Below are positions 24,953-34,146 of a stretch of 64,000 nucleotides of DNA, piece after piece. The notes beneath the pieces were generated by a model that was given only the letters and a program-made list of their open reading frames with translations, made no database searches and had not been told where the DNA came from. A program made the translations under genes and the position numbers. How positions within the stretch are numbered: the stretch's first letter is position 1; each line of letters opens with the position of its first letter. The DNA comes from JALHSW01 sp963720675 (GTDB lineage Bacteria > Actinomycetota > Acidimicrobiia > IMCC26256 > PALSA-555): the NCBI GenBank assembly GCA_963720675.1, contig CAVRGH010000010.1, forward strand, positions 62,001-126,000, in the 5' to 3' direction.

Positions 24953-25876
24953 GTGCGTGGAGGAGTCCCGGTCCGAGCAGCCGTCGTGCTGGCAATCGCG
25001 GTGGTCGGTGTGAGCGCGGCCGGAGCCTCCGCGGGAGCGCGATCGGGCCGGCAGTCGGTCAAGACCTGGAAGCAGACGTTCGTCGACGAGTCGCGGTCCA
25101 CCGAGGCCGGATCGGCGACGCCGGAGCTCCCGACCCGCACCCTCGTCACCAACATCTACCGGCCCGCAGGAAAGGGTCCGTGGCCGCTGATCGTCTTCTC
25201 CCACGGGCTCGACGGCCATCCCGACAAGTTCACCGAGCTGAACCGGGCCTGGGCGGCCGCCGGCTACGTGGTCGCCGCGCCGGCGTTCCCGCTCACGAAC
25301 AACATGGTCCCGGGCGACAACGACAACTCGGCAGGCGTCGCCGAGCAGCCCGCCGACGTGACCTTCCTGATCTCCCAGCTGCTCCAGGAGAACCAGGCGA
25401 AAGGCAGCCGCCTTCACCGGGCGATCGACCCGGAGCGGATCGGTGCCGGCGGGCTGTCACTCGGCGGCGCGACCACCTACGGGGTGACGTTCAACGAGTG
25501 CTGCGCCGACACGCGGGTCAAGGCGGCCGAGGTGCTCGACGGCATCATCCTCCGCGTCGGCGACGGCACGGGGAAGACGCAGCTCGACGGACACGTCCCG
25601 CTGCTGATCGTGCACTCCGACACCGATCCCGCGCTGCCGTACGCCACCGCGCAGGCCGCGTACGCGCAGGCGAACGCACCGGTGTGGTTCGTGACCCTCC
25701 ATGGCGCGTCGCACGCGAGCCAGTTCGAGAACGATCCGACGCCGTACGACCAGATCGGCATCGACGTCACGACCGACTTCTGGAACGCGACGCTGAAGGG
25801 CCAGAAGCGGGCGTTCGCGAAGCTCGAGCGCGACGCCACGGTCGACGGACTCAGCTCGGTCGAAGCACGCCGGTAG
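24953..25876 (+). CDS. Secreted alpha/beta hydrolase (dienelactone hydrolase/PET-hydrolase-like fold)
   Basis: A GTG at 24953 gives RGGVPVRAAVVLAIAVVGVS, a signal peptide, and a 307-residue precursor. The hydrolase core shows PLIVFSHGLDGHPDKF, the nucleophile elbow AGGLSLGGATT, the acid region LLIVHSDTDPALPY and the catalytic His in HGASHASQFEND. Two cysteines (NECCADTR) are adjacent. The layout resembles secreted lipases or polyester hydrolases of actinobacteria, without a clear substrate. It starts 24 bp after the membrane protein. Confidence 0.78.
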   Translation: MRGGVPVRAAVVLAIAVVGVSAAGASAGARSGRQSVKTWKQTFVDESRSTEAGSATPELPTRTLVTNIYRPAGKGPWPLIVFSHGLDGHPDKFTELNRAWAAAGYVVAAPAFPLTNNMVPGDNDNSAGVAEQPADVTFLISQLLQENQAKGSRLHRAIDPERIGAGGLSLGGATTYGVTFNECCADTRVKAAEVLDGIILRVGDGTGKTQLDGHVPLLIVHSDTDPALPYATAQAAYAQANAPVWFVTLHGASHASQFENDPTPYDQIGIDVTTDFWNATLKGQKRAFAKLERDATVDGLSSVEARR

Positions 25877-25894
25877 CCGACCCAAGGAGATGTC

Positions 25895-27287
25895 GTGAGC
25901 TCGGTGATCCTCTGCGGCGGGAGCGTGATCGGTCTGGCGACGGCGATGATGCTCGCGGGCGACGGGCATGCGGTGACCGTGCTGGAGCGCGACCCCGCGT
26001 CACCCCCGGAACGAGGCGTCGACGCGTGGGACTGGGAACGACCCGGGGTGCCGCAGTTCCATCAGCCGCACAACCTGTTCGCCCGGAGCCGGCTGGTGCT
26101 CGACGAGGAGCTCCCCGGGGTCGTCGACCGGCTCCTGAGGAACGGCTGCATCTGGGGCGACCCGCTCGCGACGCTTGCCCCCGTCCCTCGACGACCAGAC
26201 GGCTCGGCCCGACGACGACCGGTTCCGCTTCGTCACCGGGCGGCGCCCGGCGATCGAGTCGGCGGTGGCGGCGTGCGCGCTCGACGTTCCGGGGCTGACC
26301 GTCCGCCGCGGCGTCGCCGTCGACGGCCTGCTCACCGGGCCATCGACGATCGACGGTGTCCCGCACGTGATCGGCGTGCGGACCTCCGAGGGCGAGGAGC
26401 TCGGCGCGGACCTGGTCGTGGACGCGATGGGCCGTCGCACACCCCTGGCGACCTGGCTCGACGCGGCGGGCGGGCGCGCACCGGACGAGGAGGCCGAGAG
26501 CAGCCGGTTCGTGTACCGCACCCGCTACTTCCGGGGCCCCGACGTCCCGACGACGATCGGTCCGCCGGTGGTGGAGCTCGGCACGATCTCGGTGCTGACC
26601 CTCCCCGGCGACAACGGCACCTGGTCGGTGACGGTCTTCGGCTCGGCCGCGGACGCGCCGCTGAAGCGCCTGATGGACCCCGAGCGCTTCGAGCGGGTCC
26701 TGCGCGCCTGTCCGTTCCAGGCGCATTGGCTCGACGGCGAGCCGATCACCGAGACGCTCGCCATGGCGGGGATCCTCGACCGCTACCGGCGCTTCGTCGT
26801 CGACGGGCGCCCCGTGGTCACCGGCTGCGTGGCGGTCGGCGACTCGTGGGCGTGCACCAATCCGTCTGGCGGCAAGGGCATCAGCGTCGGGTTGGTCCAC
26901 GCCCAGGCGCTCCGGGGCGTGGTGCGGTCGTCGCTGGACGACCCCGCCGCGATGGCGCTCGAGTGGGACGAGGTGACCGAGCGAGTGGTCACGCCGTTCT
27001 TCCGCAACCAGATCGCCGCGGACCGCGCCCGGCTCGAAGAGATGGACGCGTTGCGTGACGGACGTCAGCCCCCGGAGCCGGATGTGCACCGCGACGCGTT
27101 GGGCGCGGCGGCCATGGAGGACGCCGACGTGTTCCGTGGGCTCGTCGAGATCGCGACGTGCCTCGCCCTGCCCGACGAGGTGCTCGCCCGGCCGGGTGTC
27201 GCCGCGAAGGTGGAGGCCCGGATCGGCGAGCGTGGACCCGCGTTCCCCGGGCCGACGCGCGAGGAGCTGCTGGCGCTGCTGGCGTAG
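25895..27287 (+). CDS. FAD-dependent monooxygenase/oxidoreductase, frameshifted
   Basis: The N-terminal FAD-binding Rossmann motif is SSVILCGGSVIGLATAMMLA with the strand-2 acid in VTVLERD. The frame is lost at about 26170-26182 in a CCCCC run after WGDPLATL. It resumes as PPSLDDQTARPDDDRFRF, continuing through LGADLVVDAMGRRTPLATW (a DG-type motif) and GCVAVGDSWACTNPSGGKG (GD motif that binds the FAD ribityl) to 27287. The repaired protein is about 463 residues. The family (UbiH/PHBH-like; geranylgeranyl-reductase-like) hydroxylates or reduces diverse small molecules. Confidence 0.75.
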
Positions 27288-27294
27288 CCGCGGT

Positions 27295-29010
27295 TCAGCC
27301 GCGCAGCAGGCGGCCCGGGGTCGCGCCGGTCCACTTCCCGTCGTCGTGCAGCACCTCGCCGTTCACGACGACGGCCCGGTAGCCCTCGGCGTCGACCACG
27401 TACCGGCCGGAGTCGGCCGGGAAGTCGCGCACGTAGCGGGGGGAGTCCGGGGTCGAGAGGCGGTCCTGCTCGATGAGCAGCAGGTCGGCGGCGGCACCCT
27501 CGGTGAGCACGCCGCGGCCCTCGATCCCGCTCGCCTTCGCCGGGATCGAGGTGAGTCGGGCGACGGCCTGCTCCAGCGTCAGCGTCTCGGGCACCCACTC
27601 CGTGAGGAGGCGCGTGGTGTAGTCGGCGCCGCAGAAGGAGAGGAGGTGTGCGCCGCCGTCGGAGCTGCCGGCCATGACCACCGGTGACGTGATCATGCGG
27701 CGGGTTGCGTCGCGGCGCCGTTCGTCGGGTGGTGCAGCCAGCACGAACTGGGTCTGGAGGTCCTCGTCGAGCGAGAGGTCGAGGAACGCGTCCAGCGGGT
27801 CCGCTCCCGTCGCCTCGGCGACCTCGGTGACCGTCTGGTCGAGCCACTTCCGGTTGCGTTCGTGCGCGACGGTCTCGACACGCAGCACCTGCCACACGAA
27901 CACGAACGAGCGGCCGGCCGGGTCCGCGATCTCCGCGCGCATCTGCTCGCGCAGCGCGGGGTCGCGCAGGCGGTCGGCCCGCTGCGGCTCCGGGAGCGTG
28001 AGCGTGTCGCGGAAGCTCGGCATCTCGTCGAACAGGAACGTGTTGTCGAGCGAGAAGTGCGCGCCCTGGCGGTTGCTGGCGAACATCGGGTGCAGCTCGA
28101 CACCCGCGTCGGCCGCGGTCTCCGCGAACTCCAGGCTGCGGGACCAGCCGTCGGGGGCGTGCGGCATCATCGTGAGGGTGTTGAGGTGGACCGGGCGCCC
28201 GGAGGCCTCGGCCATGCCGCGGATGAGCGCGCGGTCGGCGTCGGAGTAGCCCTCGAGGAACGTCTTCGGGATGAACTCGATCGAGCCGCGACCGAACTCC
28301 CTGAGCACGCCGGCGAGGGCGATGAGCTCCTCGGGGGCGGCGTGGTTCGACGGCACGCCCCGGCCGTCGTGCGCGACGTGCAGCTCGAGCTGGGACGACG
28401 TGAACCCGATCGCGCCCTCGCGCATCGCGGCCCGCACCAAGTCGGCCATCGCGGCGATCTCGTCGTCGGTCGCGGCACGCTCCGATGCCTCGTCGCCCAT
28501 CACGAAGCGGCGGACCGCACAGTGCCCGACGTTCGCGCCGACGTTGACGCCGACACGGCCGTCGAGACCGTCGAGGAAGTCGCCGATCCCGCCGCCCGTG
28601 AACGACACGCCGCTCGCGAGCGCGTCCGACGACATGCCCTCGACCCGCGACAGCATCTGGAGCAGCCACGGGACGTCCTCGGGCTTCGACGGCGCGATCG
28701 TGAACCCGCAGTTGCCGGTGAGCAGGGTCGTCACCCCGTGCCACGAGGCGGGCGACGCGGTCGGGTCCCAGTGCAGCTGTGCGTCGTAGTGGGTGTGGAT
28801 GTCGACGAACCCGGGCGTGACGAGCAGACCGTCGGCATCGAGGACGCGCGTCGCGTTCGCATCGAGCCTGCCGTCGTCGATCTGGCCGACGGCGACGACC
28901 CTGCCGTCGCGCACGCCGACGTCGGCGGTGCGCGCGGGTGCGCCGGTCCCGTCGACGACCGTGCCGCCGCGGACGAGCAGGTCCAGGTCCGCGCTCGCGT
29001 TCGGCCTCAT
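27295..29010 (-). CDS. N-acyl-D-amino-acid deacylase-like amidohydrolase
   Basis: The 571-residue protein starts MRPNASADLDLLVRGGTVVD. The metal site motif is TPGFVDIHTHYDAQLHWDP, followed by VTTLLTGNCGFTIAP with the family's conserved Cys. Further motifs are IEFIPKTFLEGY and the C-terminal SDGGAHLLSF with the metal Asp. D-aminoacylase/dihydroorotase-type enzymes hydrolyse N-acyl or cyclic amides. Its start overlaps the stop of the upstream amidohydrolase as ATGA, so the two are coupled. It converges with the FAD enzyme seven bases away. Confidence 0.85.
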   Translation of the reverse strand: MRPNASADLDLLVRGGTVVDGTGAPARTADVGVRDGRVVAVGQIDDGRLDANATRVLDADGLLVTPGFVDIHTHYDAQLHWDPTASPASWHGVTTLLTGNCGFTIAPSKPEDVPWLLQMLSRVEGMSSDALASGVSFTGGGIGDFLDGLDGRVGVNVGANVGHCAVRRFVMGDEASERAATDDEIAAMADLVRAAMREGAIGFTSSQLELHVAHDGRGVPSNHAAPEELIALAGVLREFGRGSIEFIPKTFLEGYSDADRALIRGMAEASGRPVHLNTLTMMPHAPDGWSRSLEFAETAADAGVELHPMFASNRQGAHFSLDNTFLFDEMPSFRDTLTLPEPQRADRLRDPALREQMRAEIADPAGRSFVFVWQVLRVETVAHERNRKWLDQTVTEVAEATGADPLDAFLDLSLDEDLQTQFVLAAPPDERRRDATRRMITSPVVMAGSSDGGAHLLSFCGADYTTRLLTEWVPETLTLEQAVARLTSIPAKASGIEGRGVLTEGAAADLLLIEQDRLSTPDSPRYVRDFPADSGRYVVDAEGYRAVVVNGEVLHDDGKWTGATPGRLLRG

Positions 29011-30182
29011 GCGGGCGCGGGGAGGCCGTACATCGCGAGCGCGTTGAGCCCGAACAGGCCCTTGCGCTCGGCGTCACCCAGGTGGCCGTTCTCCTCGACC
29101 AGCTCCTCGACGACGCCCGGGTACTTGGCGTCGCTGTGCGGGAAGTCCGACGCCCAGAAGAAGCGGTCGGCGCCGGCGATCGGGCCCAGCGGGCCGGCGG
29201 TGCGCTCGCCCGGGTCGAAGCTGATCCAGCACTGGCGCCGGAAGTACCCCTCGGCGTTCAGGGTCATCGGCGCCGCCGCCCACGAGTAGCTCTCCTCGAA
29301 CTCGTTCAGGCGGTCCATCCAGTGCGCGATCCAACCGCCGCCGCTCTCGAGCACCGCGACCTTGAGGCCCGGGTGCTTCTCGAGCACGCCGCCGTACACG
29401 AGGTTCGACAGCGTCACCATCTGGTCGATCACCGGGATGAGCGCGTGGTGGGTGCCCGGCGCCATCAGGTGCATCATCTGGCGCGACGCGCCGGGCATGT
29501 CGGGCATCCCCGCGATGTGCAGGCCGAGCGTGAGGCCGGTCTCCTCCATCGCGTCCCACACCGGGTCGTACGCGGGATGGTGGAAGGGGAGGTCGTTGTA
29601 GGGGTTGGGGCGGCAGAAGCCGGCGACGAGCCCCCGCTCGGCGATGCGGTGCACCTCGCGCGCGCACTCGTCGAGGTCCTGCATCGGGAGCGCGCCGGCA
29701 GCCTTCAGGCGGTCGGGCGCCGCGCTGCACCACTGCGCGATCCAGTCGCTGTAGACCGCACACGAGTGCACGGCGAGCTCCGGATCCTTGATGCCGCCGA
29801 GCTTCAGGCCGAGGCCCGGGTACACGACGGTCAGATCGATGCCCTCGGAGTCGAGGACCTTCACCCGCTCGTCGGGATCGAAGCCCGCGGGGTTGAGGCT
29901 CTCGTAGTGGCGGCCCTTCCCGAAGTCGACGTACGACTCGCCGGCGTTGCCGAGGCCGACGAGCCCGCGGTCGGTCGCCATCCCGTCCTCGACCCAGCAT
30001 TCGTCGTACCCGGTCGACTCGTTCCACCGGAGCCGGATGCCGCGGTCGCGGAAGCGCTCGGGGAGGTTCCGCTCCCAGAGGTCGGCGGGCTCACAGACAT
30101 GGCCGTCGGCGTCGACGATGTAGTCGTCTCGATCTCTGGCGGGGCCGGCCCGCTTGGTGGTCGTTGCGGCTGCAGGAGTCAT
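29007..30182 (-). CDS. Amidohydrolase family protein (COG2159 type)
   Basis: A start at 30182 gives MTPAAATTTKRAGPARDRDD and 391 residues; longer upstream frames are low-complexity. The metal motif is YIVDADGHVCEPADLWE, with LGLHIAGMPDMPG and the C-terminal FFWASDFPHSDAKYPGVVEE containing the metal-ligand Asp. It resembles the gene at 21786-23065 and the ACMSD/resorcylate-decarboxylase superfamily. The reaction may be C-C or C-N bond cleavage. It is coupled to the deacylase downstream. Confidence 0.85.
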   Translation of the reverse strand: MTPAAATTTKRAGPARDRDDYIVDADGHVCEPADLWERNLPERFRDRGIRLRWNESTGYDECWVEDGMATDRGLVGLGNAGESYVDFGKGRHYESLNPAGFDPDERVKVLDSEGIDLTVVYPGLGLKLGGIKDPELAVHSCAVYSDWIAQWCSAAPDRLKAAGALPMQDLDECAREVHRIAERGLVAGFCRPNPYNDLPFHHPAYDPVWDAMEETGLTLGLHIAGMPDMPGASRQMMHLMAPGTHHALIPVIDQMVTLSNLVYGGVLEKHPGLKVAVLESGGGWIAHWMDRLNEFEESYSWAAAPMTLNAEGYFRRQCWISFDPGERTAGPLGPIAGADRFFWASDFPHSDAKYPGVVEELVEENGHLGDAERKGLFGLNALAMYGLPAPA

Positions 30183-30257
30183 GCGGTCAGGATCAGGCCG
30201 GGTCGGGCGCGGGTCAACGGCGAGCCAGTTATCGGACCCCAGGGCTAGCGTGGGTGC

Positions 30258-31125
30258 GTGCTCCGAGCTGCCGGTACCCCCGGACCGCGTCCTTCCGGAC
30301 CGCGTGCTCCGACGACCGAGCACGCGTACGCCCGCGACTGGGACGAGTTCGCGGCGTGGTGTCGCGGGCGATCGGCGCGTGCGATGCCGGCGTCGGGTGC
30401 CAGCGTCGCTGCGTACGTCGACGACGTGGTCGACCGTCACCGGGTCGCGACGGTCCGGCGTCGGCTCGCGGCGATCCGCGCCCGCCACGTCGACCGGGGT
30501 CGACGGTCGCCGACCGACGACGCCGTCGTGCGGGCGGCCGTCGCGCGCGCCGAGTGGCGTCGGCGCGACGACCACCGTCCGACCGCGCCGCTGGGCGTGG
30601 CGGAGCTTCGCGCCGTGTCGGGTGCGCTCCCGGACGATCTCGCGGGGAAGCGCGATCGCTCGCTCCTGCTGCTCGGCTACGGCGCGGGTCTTCGGCCGGG
30701 CGAGATCGTCGCGCTCGGTGCCGACGACGTGCGGATCGTGCGTGGCGGACTCGCGGTGCGGGTCGCACGGGGCGACGTCGTGGTACCACACGGTTCTGAC
30801 GACCTGCTGTGCGCGGTGCAAGCGTGGAGTGCGTGGGCGGCGGCGTCGAATGCTGCAGGGTGGTCCCGCGTACCGACCGATCGACCGCCATGGTCGACTG
30901 GGCGCGAGCGCACTCGGGACGAAGGCGGTGACGCGAGTCGTCCAGCGCGCCGCGGCGCGTGCCGGTCTCGACCCGGCGCGCTACTCGGGCCGTTCGCTGC
31001 GGCGCGGCATGGTGCTGGCCGCGACCGAGCAGGGGGCGACCGAGGGCGGGATCATGGCCCACACCGGGCACCGCAGCCGCCGCCTCGTCCGTCGCTACAT
31101 GCAGGAGTCACCGACGGACCAATGA
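30258..31125 (+). pseudogene. Tyrosine recombinase (phage integrase family), frameshifted and missing a catalytic His
   Basis: The frame from 30258 gives a SAM-like N-terminal domain (TEHAYARDWDEFAAWCRGRS) and the box-I arginine in LGYGAGLRPGEIVALG. At about 30848-30862 it shifts, and the C-terminal half continues as ALGTKAVTRVVQRAAARAG to 31125. The box II region is SGRSLRRG, so the usual His of HxxR is Arg. The later His/Arg and Tyr are present in AHTGHRSRRLVRRYM. About 289 residues are expected. With both a shift and a lost catalytic residue it is likely inactive, although the shift alone could be a sequencing error. Confidence 0.65.
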
Positions 31126-31130
31126 CCACG

Positions 31131-31175
31131 GACCTGCGTCTCCCACCCCGGCAGAGCCGGGTGAGAGCGCATCCA
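31131..31175. repeat. Dispersed palindromic repeat, family B, copy 1
   Basis: GACCTGCGTCTCCCACCCCG followed by GCAGAGCCGGGTGAGAGCGC and ATCCA closely matches 61838-61883. The centre folds as CACCCCGGC / GCCGGGTG around AGA, with outer TGCG/CGCA pairing. It lies between the convergent integrase remnant and the cupredoxin gene. Confidence 0.65.
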
Positions 31176-31179
31176 GCGG

Positions 31180-31599
31180 TCAGGGTTTGGTCACGGTGAT
31201 GGTGCCTTCCATGCCGCCGTCGCGGTGGCCGGGCACGGTGCAGAAATACGTGTACTTCCCGGGCTCGTCGATGCGCAGCCGCGCGGTGGTCGTCTCGCCG
31301 CCGCTGACGTCGGCGACCGTGCCGAGCCCGTCGATCGCGAAGTCGTGCGACGAGTCCTCGGACTGCAGCCGCAGCGCGATCTCCTCACCGGCGGTGACCT
31401 GCAGCGTGTCGGGGTCGAAGCTGAAGTTGCGGGCCTGCACCCGCAGCGGCTGTGCGCCTGCCTTCGGGGTGCCGCCCGCGACGCCTTTGATCTTCCCCGT
31501 CTCGACGTCGTTGCCCGAGCACGCGGCGAACGCGAGCACCGCCGCGGCGCCGAGCGCGCCGACACGAACCAGCCGCGTCGAGAGACGTCGCGAGCTCAT
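31180..31599 (-). CDS. Cupredoxin-domain lipoprotein
   Basis: The 139-residue protein has a lipoprotein signal (VGALGAAAVLAFAACSG, lipobox Cys). A plastocyanin/azurin-like domain follows, with type 1 copper ligands His in DSSHDFAIDG and Cys, His and Met in YFCTVPGHRDGGM. It would be anchored outside the membrane and carry electrons or copper, as in sulfocyanin- or NosZ-like cupredoxins. Its start overlaps the stop of the upstream SDR by four bases, an unexpected pairing without clear functional logic. Confidence 0.85.
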   Translation of the reverse strand: MSSRRLSTRLVRVGALGAAAVLAFAACSGNDVETGKIKGVAGGTPKAGAQPLRVQARNFSFDPDTLQVTAGEEIALRLQSEDSSHDFAIDGLGTVADVSGGETTTARLRIDEPGKYTYFCTVPGHRDGGMEGTITVTKP

Positions 31600-32393
31600 T
31601 CGGTGGGCCGCTCGAGAATCGGTGCGGGGCTCTGGTCGTCCATCGGCGCCTCGGGCTGGACCTCGACGGTGTCGAGCAGGACGCCGGGCGGGGCGGTGAG
31701 CACCATCGCCACTGCCCGCGCGATCGCCTCGGGCTCGAGGTATCCGGCGTGGCGCTGGAGCCCGTAGCGAGGCCAGTAGGTCATGAGGTCCTCGAGCTCG
31801 TCCATCGGCCAGCCGAAGCCGAACTCGCTGATCGTGGGCCCGACGCGCACCACGGTGGAGCGGATCCCGCTGCCCTCGCACTCGAGCGCGACGGAGTGCG
31901 CGAGCGCCTCGAGACCCGCCTTCGTGGCGGTGTAGGTGGCCATCCGCGGTCGGGCGTGGCGGGTCGCGTCGGAGGTGATGAACACGACGTCGCCGCGCAC
32001 GCCGCGCTCGCGCCACCCGGCGATCGCGATGCGGCTGGTCAGGATCGGCCCGACGAGGTTGGTCGCGACCTCTTGCTGCACGTCCGCCGGCGTGGCGCGG
32101 TGCAGCCATCCCGGGACGGCCATCCCCGCGTTGTTGACCAGTGCGTCGATCGGTCCGAGCTCGGCCTCGACCGTCGCGAAGCAGGACTCGATGGAGCTCG
32201 GGTCGGTGAGGTCGAGCGCCGCGGGACACGCGGTCCCACCGGCTGCGCGGACGGCGGCAGCCGTCTCTTCGAGGCGGTCGACCCGGCGGGCGCCGAGGCC
32301 GACGTTCCAGCCGAGGCGACCGAGCTCGACGGCGATGGCGACGCCGATCCCCGACGATGCTCCCGTCACCAGTGCCGTCCGCTGCTCACTCAC
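31596..32393 (-). CDS. SDR family oxidoreductase
   Basis: A GTG at 32393 gives SEQRTALVTGASSGIGVAIA and a 265-residue protein. Cofactor motif TGASSGIG, NNAGMAVPG and the catalytic YTATKAGLEAL are clear. The C-terminal segment (MDELEDLMTYWPRYGLQRHA) replaces the usual GG-rich end of biosynthetic SDRs and resembles catabolic mycobacterial SDRs. A basic motif (GARRVDR) after strand 2 suggests NADP preference. Coupled to the cupredoxin gene. Confidence 0.85.
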   Translation of the reverse strand: MSEQRTALVTGASSGIGVAIAVELGRLGWNVGLGARRVDRLEETAAAVRAAGGTACPAALDLTDPSSIESCFATVEAELGPIDALVNNAGMAVPGWLHRATPADVQQEVATNLVGPILTSRIAIAGWRERGVRGDVVFITSDATRHARPRMATYTATKAGLEALAHSVALECEGSGIRSTVVRVGPTISEFGFGWPMDELEDLMTYWPRYGLQRHAGYLEPEAIARAVAMVLTAPPGVLLDTVEVQPEAPMDDQSPAPILERPTE

Positions 32394-32454
32394 GTGCGTC
32401 GCGCTCCTGTGCTCGCCCGATGCTGCGTGCTGATCGCTCCCCGACAGTAGGGGG

Positions 32455-33393
32455 TCACCCGAGCCCGTCCCACGCGACCACCGGCCCCGCCGCGGCGACC
32501 AGGAGGTCGGTGTCCTCGAGCGCCACGGGCACCTCGAGGATCGTGGCCCCGGGCGCGGCGAGTGCTTCGGCGACACGCGTTCGGTGGTCCTCGGCGCGGG
32601 TGATCGCTCCCCGGGTGCCCCAGACGACGACCACGAGGTCGAGGCCCGCAGTCGCGGCGGCGTCGAAGGCAGCGGCGGACGCAGGGTCCAGCGGGCCCGT
32701 CGTGACCGCGATCGATGGTCGCCCCGCTCGCGCGGCCTCGGCGGCGAGCCGCACCGCGATGCCCGGGTCGCGTCGAGCCGGCACCACGACGCGCCGGGCC
32801 TCACCCGGCGCGAGCGCCGGGGTGGGGAAGGTGCGCGCGACCCACAGCCCCGCGATGCCGGGCTCGGCGGTGACGAGACCACCGGACGGGAGCACGGCAC
32901 CGAGGTCGGCGACCGCGCGTGCAGGGTGCAACGGCACCTTCTCGTCGACATACCCCGGCTGCGCGACCGCAGCGAGCCGGGGGTACAGCTCGTTCTCGAG
33001 TGGCGGGCGGGCGTCCTCGGTCCCCGGTCGTTCTCTCGCCAGCGCGGCCAGGAGCGCGGGCTCGACGTCGATGACGGGCGCAAGCCCGAAGCGCGCGCGG
33101 GGTGACTCGGCATCGTCGATGCCCGTCGCGAGGATCGCCTCGGCGTCGGGCCATCCGAGGAGCTCGAAGTCGCGCGCCTGCAGGCCGCAGGTGCCGAGGT
33201 GGTGCGGGCTGTCCCAGTTGAAGACGCCCTTGGCGCCCCACGTGTTCGCGACACCGAGGGACGCGGCGGCGGCGAGGTCGCGCAGCCCGACCAGCGATCC
33301 GGTGTCGAGGACGGCCGGGCCCGCGAGCACCACGAGTCGGGTGCGCGAGACCATGGCGAGGAGGTCTGCGTCGTCCACACGTTCTTCCCCCAC
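32455..33393 (-). CDS. ThDP-dependent enzyme-like protein lacking the N-terminal PYR domain
   Basis: The 312-residue protein begins GEERVDDADLLAMVSRTRLV (GTG 33393). The first half looks like the central domain of acetolactate-synthase-type enzymes (LVVLAGPAVLDTGSLVGLRD, NTWGAKGVFNWDSPHHLGT). The second half resembles a degenerate PP domain (GGLVTAEPGIAGLWVARTFP) without the GDG...N thiamine diphosphate motif. Intact enzymes are about 550 residues, so this is a stand-alone remnant or a repurposed non-catalytic protein. The frame is intact and its codon use matches the neighbours. Confidence 0.55.
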   Translation of the reverse strand: MGEERVDDADLLAMVSRTRLVVLAGPAVLDTGSLVGLRDLAAAASLGVANTWGAKGVFNWDSPHHLGTCGLQARDFELLGWPDAEAILATGIDDAESPRARFGLAPVIDVEPALLAALARERPGTEDARPPLENELYPRLAAVAQPGYVDEKVPLHPARAVADLGAVLPSGGLVTAEPGIAGLWVARTFPTPALAPGEARRVVVPARRDPGIAVRLAAEAARAGRPSIAVTTGPLDPASAAAFDAAATAGLDLVVVVWGTRGAITRAEDHRTRVAEALAAPGATILEVPVALEDTDLLVAAAGPVVAWDGLG

Positions 33394-33427
33394 GCGGTCA
33401 TCGTGCCATGCCGTCTACGCTCCGCCC

Positions 33428-34135
33428 GTGTCCGACGGCCGTCCGGTGTACCTGCACGAGATCATCGACATCGTCGGCGAGGGCGCCATGCGCTACATGG
33501 AGCTCACCGCGGCGCGCGGCGCGGGCGACGCGTCGGGCGGGACCCTCGCACTCGTGGGCACCTGGTACACGATGGGCTCCACCGGGCGCTGGCCCCAGGT
33601 GATCAACCTCTGGGAGTGCGTCGGCGGCTGGGACGGATGGCGTGGCCTGATGGAGCGCACGAACCTGCGCCGCACCTCCACGCCGGAGCTCGAGCAGTGG
33701 TGGCGCGAGGCGTACGAGGTCCGCACCGGTGGGTTCGACCGGCTCATGGCCGGCGCGCCGGGCTCGCCGGCCCTCGCCGACCTGCAGGCCCGCGGCCTGC
33801 GAGCCAGCGTGTTCGTCCACGAGCTCTCGCGTTGCAAGCCGGGGGCCGCGCTCGACTACCTGGGTGCAGTGCGCGACGAGTGGGTGCCGATCGCGGAGGA
33901 CTACGGCCACGTGCCCGTCGGGCTCTACGAGGTGCTCCTCACCGACACCGAGGTCATGACGATCTGGGCCGCGAGCCCGCAGGGCCACTGCGACCTCATG
34001 CTGGCGGCGACCGAGGGGACCGACGACCGCATCGCGCGGTGGCGGACCCGAGCCCGCGAGTTCCTGACCGAGTGGCGTGAAGAGCTGATGACGCCGTACC
34101 CCGGGACCCTCCTGTCCGCGGGCGACACCCTCTAG
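33428..34135 (+). CDS. NIPSNAP/dimeric alpha-beta-barrel-like protein
   Basis: A GTG at 33428 gives SDGRPVYLHEIIDIVGEGAM and 235 residues. Two repeats with the rhythm of ferredoxin-like domains are visible: LVGTWYTMGSTGRWPQVINL then WECVGGWDGW, and VPVGLYEVLLTDTEVMTIWA. This matches the NIPSNAP/EthD type, often found beside acyl-CoA or aromatic catabolism genes. No catalytic residues can be named. It precedes the TetR gene by 11 bp on the same strand and may be regulated with it. Confidence 0.55.
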   Translation: MSDGRPVYLHEIIDIVGEGAMRYMELTAARGAGDASGGTLALVGTWYTMGSTGRWPQVINLWECVGGWDGWRGLMERTNLRRTSTPELEQWWREAYEVRTGGFDRLMAGAPGSPALADLQARGLRASVFVHELSRCKPGAALDYLGAVRDEWVPIAEDYGHVPVGLYEVLLTDTEVMTIWAASPQGHCDLMLAATEGTDDRIARWRTRAREFLTEWREELMTPYPGTLLSAGDTL

Positions 34136-34146
34136 TCTCCAGCCTC

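Noticed and set aside
30258..31175. Prophage or integrative element
   Set aside because: Only one damaged integrase-like gene is present; no phage structural, excision or replication genes and no tRNA attachment site are seen.
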